Shown here piece by piece: positions 21,524 to 29,024 of a stretch of 64,000 bases of DNA. The notes under the pieces were generated by a model, which saw only the letters and a list, made by a program, of their open reading frames with translations, was not told where the DNA came from and did not search any database. Origin of the DNA: Candidatus Ideonella esbjergensis (GTDB taxonomy: Bacteria > Pseudomonadota > Gammaproteobacteria > Burkholderiales > Burkholderiaceae_C); the NCBI GenBank assembly GCA_016710065.1, contig JADJLP010000001.1, forward strand, positions 1,054,001 through 1,118,000, read 5' to 3'. Every line of letters starts with the position of its first letter. The stretch's first letter is position 1. A program made the translations under genes and the position numbers.

Positions 21524-22066
21524 GTGCGCCCAGGATGGGTGCGATCCTGCAGGTGCAAGTCCTCCCGCGAGCTGACCACAACGAAGGGCCGAACGAGAGT
21601 GACAGTCACGAGACACCGAGCTTGGTGAGGCGGGGCATCAGATGCCGGGGCAACCCGGGGCATGCAAGGGCAAGGCGGTGAAGCCGCTGAGCGAGGCATG
21701 CACGATGCAGCCGAGCTGGCGCGAGGTGCACAAACGGACTGGGGGGCCGGCGGGCTGCTGGAGCAGATGCTGACCAGAGAGAACACGGCTCGCGCGTTGA
21801 AGTGCGTGAAGGCCGCCACGGGCAGTGCTGGCGTGGATGGATGCATCGGTGCGTGGCACGGGCGAGTACCTCAAGAGCGCATGGCCGTTGATCAGGCAAG
21901 CCTTGCTCGAAGGCAGCTACCGGCCCCAGCCGGTGCTGGCACTGATCAGGCAGTATCTGCGAGCAGGCATCCTGGCAAACGGGGAGCACATCGGGCGAGA
22001 ACAAGGCGCACCGCAAGGCGCCCCTGCGAGCCCGTTGCTGGCCAACGTGAAGCTCGACGGGTTGCT
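21524..22066 (+). mobile_element. Decayed group II intron (5' ribozyme part plus broken ORF)
   Basis: The element begins with the group II 5' consensus GTGCGCCCAGGATGGGTGCG at 21524. A GC-rich domain I-like sequence continues to about 21740, then a broken reverse-transcriptase ORF. No catalytic domain V hairpin is seen downstream, so the 3' end is lost and the limit given is only the end of recognisable RT sequence. From 22067 to 22326 I see nothing assignable. Insertion just after a gene end fits introns that target terminators. Confidence 0.65.
21747..22066 (+). pseudogene. Group II intron reverse transcriptase remnant
   Basis: GLLEQMLTRENTARALKCV followed by TGSAGVDG matches the N-terminus of LtrA-like intron proteins. 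After a frameshift near 21845-21870, EYLKSAWPLIRQALLEGSYR and PQPV follow. LALIRQYLRAGILANGEH and PQGAPASPLLANVKLDGL come next. The stretch between PQPV and LALIRQ is missing about 80 residues compared with intact RTs. The catalytic YxDD block and everything after it are gone. The gene cannot make an active RT or maturase. Confidence 0.75.
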
Positions 22067-22326
22067 GTGCACGCGACTGCGGGTGCCGAGGCGGCGCCAA
22101 TGCCGCAATCCGTCACGCATCAACCGAGAGCTCGAACCCTGGGGGCAGATGACTCGCTGGCCAGGCGCGTGACATCGCTGCGCGCGGGTTGGTGGGGTAG
22201 TGGCCGCACTGGGCCAATGGTGGTGCTGACGCAGCGAGCACAAGCCAGGCTTTCTGACCCTGGCGCAGAACCTGCGGCACCAGGGCCTGCGCGTACACTG
22301 GCCCGGTCTTCGCATGCTGGCCATCC

Positions 22327-25263
22327 ATGACCTCGACCCTGAAGCCTGAGGCCGCCGCACCTGGCGCTGCCCAACCCCACCTCACGTCGAACACAGGCCC
22401 TGATTCGGCCGATCTGGAAGATTGTCTTGAGATCAGCCCCCACGCGCTGCTGATGCTGGACGACGCCGGCCGCGTGCTGCACAGCAATGCCGTGATGCGC
22501 GAGATGAGCGGCGGTGTGCGCAGCCGCGTGGCCGATCTGCCGGTGGCTGTGCAGCAACTGATGGGCTGGCCCACCGACATGCCGCCCGCCGGCCGCAACC
22601 GCCAGGTGAGTGGCTGGGTGGAAGGCGAGAACGGCCGCAAGCACCGCCTGCAGGTCAAGGTACGTGGCCTGTCTCCACGCCAGGGGCACCAGCGCTGGAT
22701 TGCCCAGTTCGAAGACCGCAGCCTGGAAGACGAGCGCGATCTGGCGCGGGTGGAGATCGCCGCGCTGATGGGCGACGCCGAGGTGGGCTTGGCCACCTGG
22801 GATTCGGCCCAGGGCTGGGTGGCGCCGCCGCCACCGCTGCGCAGCGTGAAGGCGGGTCAGCCGCCGCGCCAGCAGGACAGCGCCGCGCTCAAGTCCATAG
22901 GCAGCGAGCTGGTGGAGCCCGAATCGCGCGCCGACTACGACCGCCTGCAGCAGGCCCTGCGCAAGCGCGAGCGCGTGGAAGTGCGCTACGCCGTGCGCCA
23001 CCCCGACACTGGCTTGCGCTGGCTGATGACCCGCGTCGAGCCCGCCGAACTGGCGCCCGGCCGGCCGGTGTTCAGCGTGATGACGCTGGACGTGAGCCAG
23101 GAAGAGATTGCCCGGCGCCGCAATGAGCAACTGCTGCGCGAGCTCAGCACCATCCTCGAAGTGAGTCCGGCCGGCATTGCCTACTTGCGCGGGGCCGAAC
23201 TGGTGCGCTGCAACCGCCGCTTCGAGACCCTGCTGCATCTGGGCGAGGGCGAGGCCATCGGTGGCACGCTGGAGAGCCTGCTGGCGCGCGGCGGTGTGCC
23301 GGCGCTGGAGGTGCACCAGGCCCTGCACACGCTGGACAGCCAGGGCAGTTGCGAGACCGAGTTCCGCATCGAGGCCAGCACGGCGCCAGTCTGCTACTCG
23401 CTGGCGTTGCGTCGCTCGACTCGCCCTCAGGACGGCGGGGAGGAAACCGTGGCCGTGCTCACCGACGTCACCGGCATGCGCACCCAACAGGTGGAGCTGG
23501 AGGGCCTGGCCCGCGAGCGCGAGCTGATGTTCAGCCTGTCGGATGTGGGCATCGTCTACCTGCGCGATGGCTGCATAGCGCGCGCCAACCAGGCCATGGC
23601 TCAACTGATGGGGATGGACCACACCCAGCTGCAGGGCCAGCCTGCCAGCCTGCTGTTCGAGGACGAGGCCGCTTACCAGAGACAGCGTCTGGGTGAGCAG
23701 CAGGAGCTGGCCGCCAGTGGCCGCGTCAGCAGCGAGCGGCGTCTGCGCCGGGGTGATGGCACGCCGCTGTGGGTGCTGGCCAGCCAGCGCCTGGTGGACA
23801 GCAAGAACCCCGCTGCCGGCAGCATCTGCTCTTTCGTGAGCGTGGACGAGCGCAAGCGTGCCCGCGAACTGGTGATGGTGCAGGCCGACCGCACCCGCGC
23901 CATCCTCGATTCGGTGCTGGTGGGCATCATCACCGTGGGCGATGCCGGCATCGAGTGGATGAACCGCTCGGCGCGGCGCATGTTCGGTGGCGAGCTGGCC
24001 GACTTCATCGGCCAGAGCATCGCCGTGGTGGCCACCGCCGACCCCGAGCACCCGCTGCGCCGCACCGACTGGCTCACCACGCTCGAAGAAGGCCAGGCCG
24101 AAACCTTCGAGTGCCGGCTCAAGGCCCGCGATGGGCGCGAGTTCTGGGTGGTGGGCAATGTGGTGATCACTGGCCGCGAATCGGCCGCCCGCCAGCTCAC
24201 CTTTGCGCTGCTCGACATCGACAGTCGCCGCCGCGCCGAGGTGCAGATTGCCCAGGCCCGCGCCAGTCTGCAACGCATCATCGAGACCGCGCCGCTGGCT
24301 ATCGCGCTGTTCGATGCCCGCGACCAGCGCGTGCTGCAGCTCAACCAAATGATGGCCGAGTTCGCGCGCCGCCCCTTCGAGCAGATCCTCAACCGCGACC
24401 CCAGGCGCTGGCTGCCGGCCGCCGAAGCCGACGTGCTGTGCGCCGACCTGCAGCACGCCACCACCAAGCACGAGGCCGTGCACCGCGAGCTGCTGCGCGA
24501 GGCCGAGCCCGATACGCTGGCCAGCGCCTGGGACGTGCGCATCGTCTCGCTGCAGGCCAGCGCCGAGGCGCCTGAGCAGCTGCTGCTGGTGGCCAGCGAC
24601 GTGACCGAGCAACGCGCGGCCGACCAGGCCCGGCTGGACGCCGCCATCGCCCAGCGCGAGATGCTGGTGAAGGAAGTGCACCATCGCATCAAGAACAACC
24701 TGCAGGGCGTGGCTGGCCTGCTGCAGCAAAACGCCCAGCGCCACCCCGAGGCCGCCACCGCCATCGCCGAGGCCGTGGGCCATGTGCACGCCATCGCCCA
24801 GGTGCATGGCCTGCAGGTGGGCATGACCGGCCCGCTGCGGGTGCGCGGCGTAGTGGAGGCCATCGCCTCGTCGGTGCAGCGCATGTTTGGCCGCAGCATC
24901 AGTGTCACCATCATCGGTCCGGCGCCGCACCGCTTCGGCCTCACCGAGGCCGACTCCATTCCCGTGGCGCTGACGGTGAACGAGCTGCTCACCAACGCCA
25001 TCAAGCACAGTGACACGGGCGACATCGGCTGCGCCATGCTCTGCGCCGAGGGCGAGGTGGCCATTGCCATTTCCAACATCGGCGAGCTGCCCGCCGGCTT
25101 CGTATTGGCCAACGTGCCGGCTGGCATCTCGGGCCTGGGCCTGGTGCGCGCGCTGTTGCCACGCAAGGGCGCGGCCATGGCGCTGGAGCAGCAGGGGTCG
25201 GGCCGCGTGGTGGCCACGCTGCGTTTGCAGCCACCGGCCGTGGCAGTGTTAGGGCCGCTGTGA
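22327..25263 (+). CDS. Multi-PAS sensor histidine kinase (HisKA_2 type)
   Basis: This 978-residue cytoplasmic kinase has no membrane segments. It carries about five PAS-like modules (ALLMLDDAGRVLHSNAVM, the LREL-STILEVSPAGIAYL region, MFSLSDVGIVYLRDG, RAILDSVLVGIITVGDAG, RIIETAPLAIALFDARD). It ends with a HisKA_2 dimerisation domain (EVHHRIKNNLQGVAGLL, phospho-His near 785) and an HATPase (NELLTNAIKHS near 885, GLGLVRALL). This class typically signals to ANTAR-type or output-free regulators. The next gene, 66 bp downstream, is an ANTAR response regulator, almost certainly its partner. The signal is unknown; no haem or flavin PAS motif is evident. Confidence 0.88.
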   Translation: MTSTLKPEAAAPGAAQPHLTSNTGPDSADLEDCLEISPHALLMLDDAGRVLHSNAVMREMSGGVRSRVADLPVAVQQLMGWPTDMPPAGRNRQVSGWVEGENGRKHRLQVKVRGLSPRQGHQRWIAQFEDRSLEDERDLARVEIAALMGDAEVGLATWDSAQGWVAPPPPLRSVKAGQPPRQQDSAALKSIGSELVEPESRADYDRLQQALRKRERVEVRYAVRHPDTGLRWLMTRVEPAELAPGRPVFSVMTLDVSQEEIARRRNEQLLRELSTILEVSPAGIAYLRGAELVRCNRRFETLLHLGEGEAIGGTLESLLARGGVPALEVHQALHTLDSQGSCETEFRIEASTAPVCYSLALRRSTRPQDGGEETVAVLTDVTGMRTQQVELEGLARERELMFSLSDVGIVYLRDGCIARANQAMAQLMGMDHTQLQGQPASLLFEDEAAYQRQRLGEQQELAASGRVSSERRLRRGDGTPLWVLASQRLVDSKNPAAGSICSFVSVDERKRARELVMVQADRTRAILDSVLVGIITVGDAGIEWMNRSARRMFGGELADFIGQSIAVVATADPEHPLRRTDWLTTLEEGQAETFECRLKARDGREFWVVGNVVITGRESAARQLTFALLDIDSRRRAEVQIAQARASLQRIIETAPLAIALFDARDQRVLQLNQMMAEFARRPFEQILNRDPRRWLPAAEADVLCADLQHATTKHEAVHRELLREAEPDTLASAWDVRIVSLQASAEAPEQLLLVASDVTEQRAADQARLDAAIAQREMLVKEVHHRIKNNLQGVAGLLQQNAQRHPEAATAIAEAVGHVHAIAQVHGLQVGMTGPLRVRGVVEAIASSVQRMFGRSISVTIIGPAPHRFGLTEADSIPVALTVNELLTNAIKHSDTGDIGCAMLCAEGEVAIAISNIGELPAGFVLANVPAGISGLGLVRALLPRKGAAMALEQQGSGRVVATLRLQPPAVAVLGPL

Positions 25264-25329
25264 CATGAACGCCACCGCTGTGCCTTTTGCCGCCTCACCC
25301 CGGCTTGACTTCAAGGAAAATGCAGTCCC

Positions 25330-25977
25330 ATGAGCAGTGCAGGCACAACGGCGAGCAAGGGCAAGATCCTGGTGGTGGACGATGACCGGCTGGTGCTGGC
25401 CACGGTCACGCACGGCCTGGCACAGGCCGGCTTTGAGGTGATCGACGCCGACAACGGCGACGACGCCATCCTGCTGGCGCGCGAGCACCGGCCTGATCTG
25501 GCCCTGCTCGACATCCGCATGGAGGGCAAATCGGGCTTCGACGTGGCCGACTACCTGCGCGAGTCGTTGGGCACGCCCTTCATGTTTCTGTCAGCCTTTG
25601 CCGACAGCGCCACCGTGGCGCGGGTGCGTGAACTGGGCGCCGTGGCCTACCTGGTGAAGCCGCTGGACATCGCCCAGATCGTGCCCACGGTGGAGGCCGC
25701 CGTGGCCAATGTGCGCAAGCAGGGCGACGGCCTGGCCGTGCTGGCCGCAGGCCCGAAGCTGGCACCAGCCGTGCGCCCGGTGGCGCCGGCCGAGAGCGAC
25801 CCGCTCGCCAGCCCCGTGCCCCTGGCCGTGGGCGTGCTGATGCACCGTTACTCACTGCCCCGCGCTGAGGCGCTGGAACGCCTGCGCCGCCTGGCCCAGA
25901 GCGATGGCCGGCCACTGGCGGTGCAGGCCGCAGCCTTGCTGGATGCGGTGGAACTGCTGTCCAGGCCAGGTCAATAG
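25330..25977 (+). CDS. Response regulator with ANTAR RNA-binding output
   Basis: This 215-residue protein has a receiver domain (DDD at 17-19, phospho-Asp 61 in LLDIRME, Lys in YLVKPLD) and a Pro/Ala linker. The C-terminal ANTAR-like bundle (PLAVGVLMHRYSLPRAEALERLRRLAQ) ends at the C-terminus. ANTAR proteins relieve transcription termination by binding paired hairpins in leader RNAs. The usual ANTAR aromatic and alanine positions are partly altered, so RNA binding is likely but not certain. It is probably phosphorylated by the adjacent HisKA_2 kinase. Confidence 0.84.
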   Translation: MSSAGTTASKGKILVVDDDRLVLATVTHGLAQAGFEVIDADNGDDAILLAREHRPDLALLDIRMEGKSGFDVADYLRESLGTPFMFLSAFADSATVARVRELGAVAYLVKPLDIAQIVPTVEAAVANVRKQGDGLAVLAAGPKLAPAVRPVAPAESDPLASPVPLAVGVLMHRYSLPRAEALERLRRLAQSDGRPLAVQAAALLDAVELLSRPGQ

Positions 25978-26011
25978 GCCATTGCCCGGCGGCTGTTTGC
26001 GGCGCTTCGCC

Positions 26012-26037
26012 GTCATTCCCGCGAAGGCGGGAATCCA
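26012..26037. repeat. dRS3-like repeat (ATTCCC-N8-GGGAAT)
   Basis: The core ATTCCC GCGAAGGC GGGAAT is flanked by GTC and CCA. The same unit occurs as inverted pairs near 52.8 and 58.8 kb. It matches the neisserial dRS3 consensus in form. It lies just after the ANTAR regulator gene. Confidence 0.8.
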
Positions 26038-26102
26038 GACGTTCGCGTTGATACGTGGGTGGTTGGCAAAGGTCTGGGCGGGCAGGCCGCGGCGCTCAAA
26101 AG

Positions 26103-26642
26103 TAGCGGTCGGCTTCGCCGACTGCGCTGCGGTGCTCGGGCATGTGCCGCGCCGCATAACTCGCTACTCTCGCATTCGCTCGTTGCGCTCGGACAGACGC
26201 GGCGAGCCAGTGGGTTGATCGCGCTGTCGCGCGGGTGAGTCAAGCGCGCTCGCGCGCGCCGCCACATACCCTGCGCGCCTCGCCGCTCCTCATTCGCGCC
26301 GCAGCCTGCCCGCCCAGCCCTTTGCTGATGCTGTGATGGTGTCTTGGCTTGCTCCGAATGCAAACACGGGTTGTTGAGCGACAGGCGGCAAGCCGGGGCT
26401 GGCGATTTCTGGGGCGCTGAAGCGCGCAGCGTTCGGGGGTGAGCCCGGACACAAACAGTCCAGTGGACTGTTTGTGCCTGGCGAACGCCAGACGCCGCTG
26501 GCGGCTGGCGGCGTGCGCAGCACGCTTTCACAACATGCTTGCCGCATCATGTCTGAGCGAAACGAGCGCAGCGAGAGCAGCGAGTTATGCGGCACGCCCC
26601 GAACGTGAGCACTGCAAGGCAGTCGGCGAAGCCGACCGCCAC
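26103..26642. repeat. 540-bp MITE-like element with ~97-bp inverted arms
   Basis: The left arm (26103-26199) and right arm (26546-26642) are imperfect inverted repeats. Both contain GGTCGGCTTCGCCGACTGC and CCGCATAACTCGCT followed by CTCTCGC and GCTCGTT blocks. The interior has no gene: ORFs across it are low-complexity Arg/Ala shadows. It holds a perfect 13-bp palindrome (26450-26476). Structurally it resembles a non-autonomous mobile element, but no target-site duplication was identified. Confidence 0.6.
26450..26476. repeat. Perfect 13-bp inverted repeat
   Basis: CACAAACAGTCCA, a single G, then TGGACTGTTTGTG form an exact hairpin or dyad at the centre of the 26-kb element. There is no T run after it, so it is not a standard terminator. 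Confidence 0.8.
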
Positions 26643-26680
26643 AGCATGGGCCAGCACCGGCTTGCCGCCTGGCGCGGCCA
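26633..26680 (+). repeat. Dispersed repeat copy, partner of 21456-21505
   Basis: This closes the right side of the inverted-repeat element and matches 21456-21505 in reverse orientation. From here to 26753 nothing else is recognisable. Confidence 0.5.
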
Positions 26681-26753
26681 CACCCAACGTCAAGAGTCAG
26701 GCGAGCTGATCGCAGATCTCAACGACAGCAACGCGCCGTCAACAGACCTCGAT

Positions 26754-28373
26754 TTAGGTCAGCGTGAAGTAGAAGCGCGCACCCTTGCCCACTTCGGATT
26801 CGGCCCAGATGTCGCCTCCGTGGCGGCGCAGGATGCGGCGCACCGAGGCCAGGCCCACACCGGTGCCCTGGAAATCCTTGGGGCTGTGCAGGCGCTGGAA
26901 GACGCCGAACAGGCGGTCGGCAAAGCGCATGTCGAAGCCGGCACCCTGGTCGGCCACCACCATCACACTGTGGCCGTCGCGCTGCTCGCGGCGGAACTCG
27001 ATGCGCGTCGGCTGGCACTGCCCGCTGTACTTCCAGGCATTGCCCAGCAGGTTGTCCATGGCGATGCGCAGCAGAGTCGGGTCGCCATTGACCACGATGC
27101 CAGACTCGATGCTGATCTCGGCCTGGCGCTCGGGGGTTTCGCGGCGCAGGTCTTCCATGATGAAGGTGGCCAGCTGCGACAGATCGACCGGCTTGCGCTG
27201 CAGCGGCTGCGACTGCAGGCGCGACAGGGCCAGCAGCGCGTCAATCATGCTGTTCATGCGCGCGGCGGCGGCCAGCACCCGGTCGAGGTGGTCGTTGCCG
27301 ATGCGGTCGAGGAAGCGGCCGTAGTCTTCTTTCAGGATGCGGGCGAAGCCGTCCACCACGCGGATCGGCGCGCGCAGGTCGTGCGACACGGAATAGGTGA
27401 ACGACTCGTGGTCGCTGGTGCTCATGGTGTCGGCCACGGGCGCGCGCTGCACGGGCCGCAGCGTCAGCAGCCGGCCGGCTGGGGTGTGACCGGGCTGGTT
27501 CAGCTCGAACAGGCTGAGCGCCCAGTCGCCCTCGTCGCGCGACTGCCCCGGGCTCAGGCAGGCGGCGGCCTGGGCCAGGGTCTCGGGCAAGGCCTGGCGG
27601 AGTTGATCCCAGGGCATGCCGCGGGCGGCCATGGCGTCAATCTTCATCAACCTGGCCGCATCGTCACTGAGCGCGTCCACCGTCCACAGGCCGGCGGCAG
27701 TGCCCGGACGCAGGGCCACGGCGGCCAAGCTCAGCTCGGGCCACAAGCGGGCCAGCACGGCCTGGTCGAAGCCGCGCTGCTCGTCGTCGGCCAATGGCGT
27801 TGCGCTGCCGGTGTAGCCGGTGAAACGGCCGTCGCTGTCGAACTGGGGTACGGCCTGCACCAGCCAGGGGGTGGCTGGGCCATCGTCCACACGTTGCACA
27901 CGCAAGTCGCTCAGCAGGGCTTGGCTGTCAAGGCGGGCGTGCAGGGCGCCAGCATGGGGCGCGTCTGCCAGCAGCTCGAACCGGTCCCAAAAACGGGTGT
28001 TTGGGGCCGCTTCACGGCCCCATGCCGAGGCCGGGGCCTTGTGCGGCGGCCGCCAAAGCGTCAGGCGGTGTTCTGCATCGGTTTCCCAGACCCAGGTGTC
28101 TACCAATTGCAGCAATTGCTGCTGGCCCATGCGGGCGGTGCGCAGCCGGGTGGCCACCTGCTGGCGGCCCCACAGCACGCCGGCCACGGCGCACACCGCG
28201 CCAAAGCTCAGCATGGGTAGCCAGGCCCAGGGGCCGTGCGGGTCGCCCACCTGCACAGGTCCGCCAGCGAGCTGCCAGGTGAGCGCAGCGCCACCGGCAA
28301 GCACCACCGCGACGGCCACCGGCAACAGGCGTTGAGCGGTGGAGGCGGCGCTCGGTGAGGGCGGGCGTGACAT
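26754..28373 (-). CDS. Membrane sensor histidine kinase
   Basis: This 539-residue protein has two N-terminal membrane helices (about residues 17-35 and 50-70), then two PAS-like sensor segments. A HisKA dimerisation domain (FTYSVSHDLRAPIRVVDGF, phospho-His near 328) is followed by an HATPase (N box near 430, DQGAGFDMR, GTGVGLASVRRI). No receiver domain is attached. The divergent neighbours encode an Hpt protein and a receiver-GGDEF-EAL protein, so it probably feeds that phosphorelay. Start 28373 (MSRPPSPS) is chosen over 28409 because it sits close to the first helix. Confidence 0.87.
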   Translation of the reverse strand: MSRPPSPSAASTAQRLLPVAVAVVLAGGAALTWQLAGGPVQVGDPHGPWAWLPMLSFGAVCAVAGVLWGRQQVATRLRTARMGQQQLLQLVDTWVWETDAEHRLTLWRPPHKAPASAWGREAAPNTRFWDRFELLADAPHAGALHARLDSQALLSDLRVQRVDDGPATPWLVQAVPQFDSDGRFTGYTGSATPLADDEQRGFDQAVLARLWPELSLAAVALRPGTAAGLWTVDALSDDAARLMKIDAMAARGMPWDQLRQALPETLAQAAACLSPGQSRDEGDWALSLFELNQPGHTPAGRLLTLRPVQRAPVADTMSTSDHESFTYSVSHDLRAPIRVVDGFARILKEDYGRFLDRIGNDHLDRVLAAAARMNSMIDALLALSRLQSQPLQRKPVDLSQLATFIMEDLRRETPERQAEISIESGIVVNGDPTLLRIAMDNLLGNAWKYSGQCQPTRIEFRREQRDGHSVMVVADQGAGFDMRFADRLFGVFQRLHSPKDFQGTGVGLASVRRILRRHGGDIWAESEVGKGARFYFTLT

Positions 28374-28592
28374 GCGCTGATTGTAAGGAGCCACAGTGTC
28401 TGCCCACACCGAAACTCAAGACCTTGAAACACGACGTGAAAGGGGTGGTGTGGGCCCTTTTCTGCGTTGACGGGGAACCTGGTTCCACGCATGCTCGCAC
28501 GATGTATATTGCCCGCAAACCAAAATGGATCGACGGATGTCAACGTCGCGCTGCGGCTGCTGTGCTTTGCAGTATCACGAACCCCCATTCTC

Positions 28593-29024
28593 ATGCTTGA
28601 TGAACCGAAGTCTGCGGCCAGTCCTCCGGCGGCCTTGCCGGGGCTGAACGCCACCAGTCTGGGCGCCCTGCGCGCGCTGGACCCCAGCGGGGGCGGTGCT
28701 TTCTTGCGGCGGGTGCTGGAGACCTACCTGCGCTCGATGGACAAGCACCTGGACGCCCTTCGCGCCGCCCGCGCCGCCAGCGACCTGAACGGCCTTCGCG
28801 CGGTGGCCCACACGCTCAAGTCCTCGTCCAGCAGCATCGGGGCCCTGGCCTTCGCCGCCAGCAGTGCCGAGCTGGAAGCGGCCTTGCGCGAGCGCATCGA
28901 GGCTTCGGCGCCTGGTGTCGCCGATCCCCTGGCCGGTCTGGGCGAACAGCTCAGCCGCTATCTGGCCCAGGCCCAGCAGGTGCGCGAGGCGGTGTTGGCC
29001 GAGTTGGGCGGCACCGCCCCATGA
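28593..29024 (+). CDS. Hpt-domain phosphotransfer protein
   Basis: This 143-residue all-helical protein carries the histidine phosphotransfer motif VAHTLKSSSSSIGA, with phospho-His at about residue 73. Hpt proteins shuttle phosphate between receiver domains. Its stop overlaps the start of the receiver-GGDEF-EAL gene (ATGA, 29021-29024), indicating translational coupling and a shared pathway. The ORF is open upstream, but MLDEPKSAAS at 28593 is the first start compatible with the Hpt fold. About 220 bp separate it from the divergent kinase. Confidence 0.85.
   Translation: MLDEPKSAASPPAALPGLNATSLGALRALDPSGGGAFLRRVLETYLRSMDKHLDALRAARAASDLNGLRAVAHTLKSSSSSIGALAFAASSAELEAALRERIEASAPGVADPLAGLGEQLSRYLAQAQQVREAVLAELGGTAP

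Noticed and set aside
22140..22326. C-terminal domain of the intron protein or domain V of the intron
   Set aside because: A short WWGSGRTGPM-like string is present but I could not align it convincingly, and no domain V hairpin was found.
22120..25008. 962-codon minus-strand ORF opposite the PAS kinase
   Set aside because: Antisense shadow of codon-biased high-GC sequence; repetitive His/Leu/Ala composition and no motif.
26012..26680. CRISPR array or integron-like array in the repeat-rich stretch
   Set aside because: No regularly spaced direct repeats and no cas or integrase gene; the structure is inverted, not direct.
26439..28220. 593-codon plus-strand ORF spanning the inverted-repeat element and the sensor kinase
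   Set aside because: Mostly antisense to a clear kinase; the remainder lies in a non-coding repeat.
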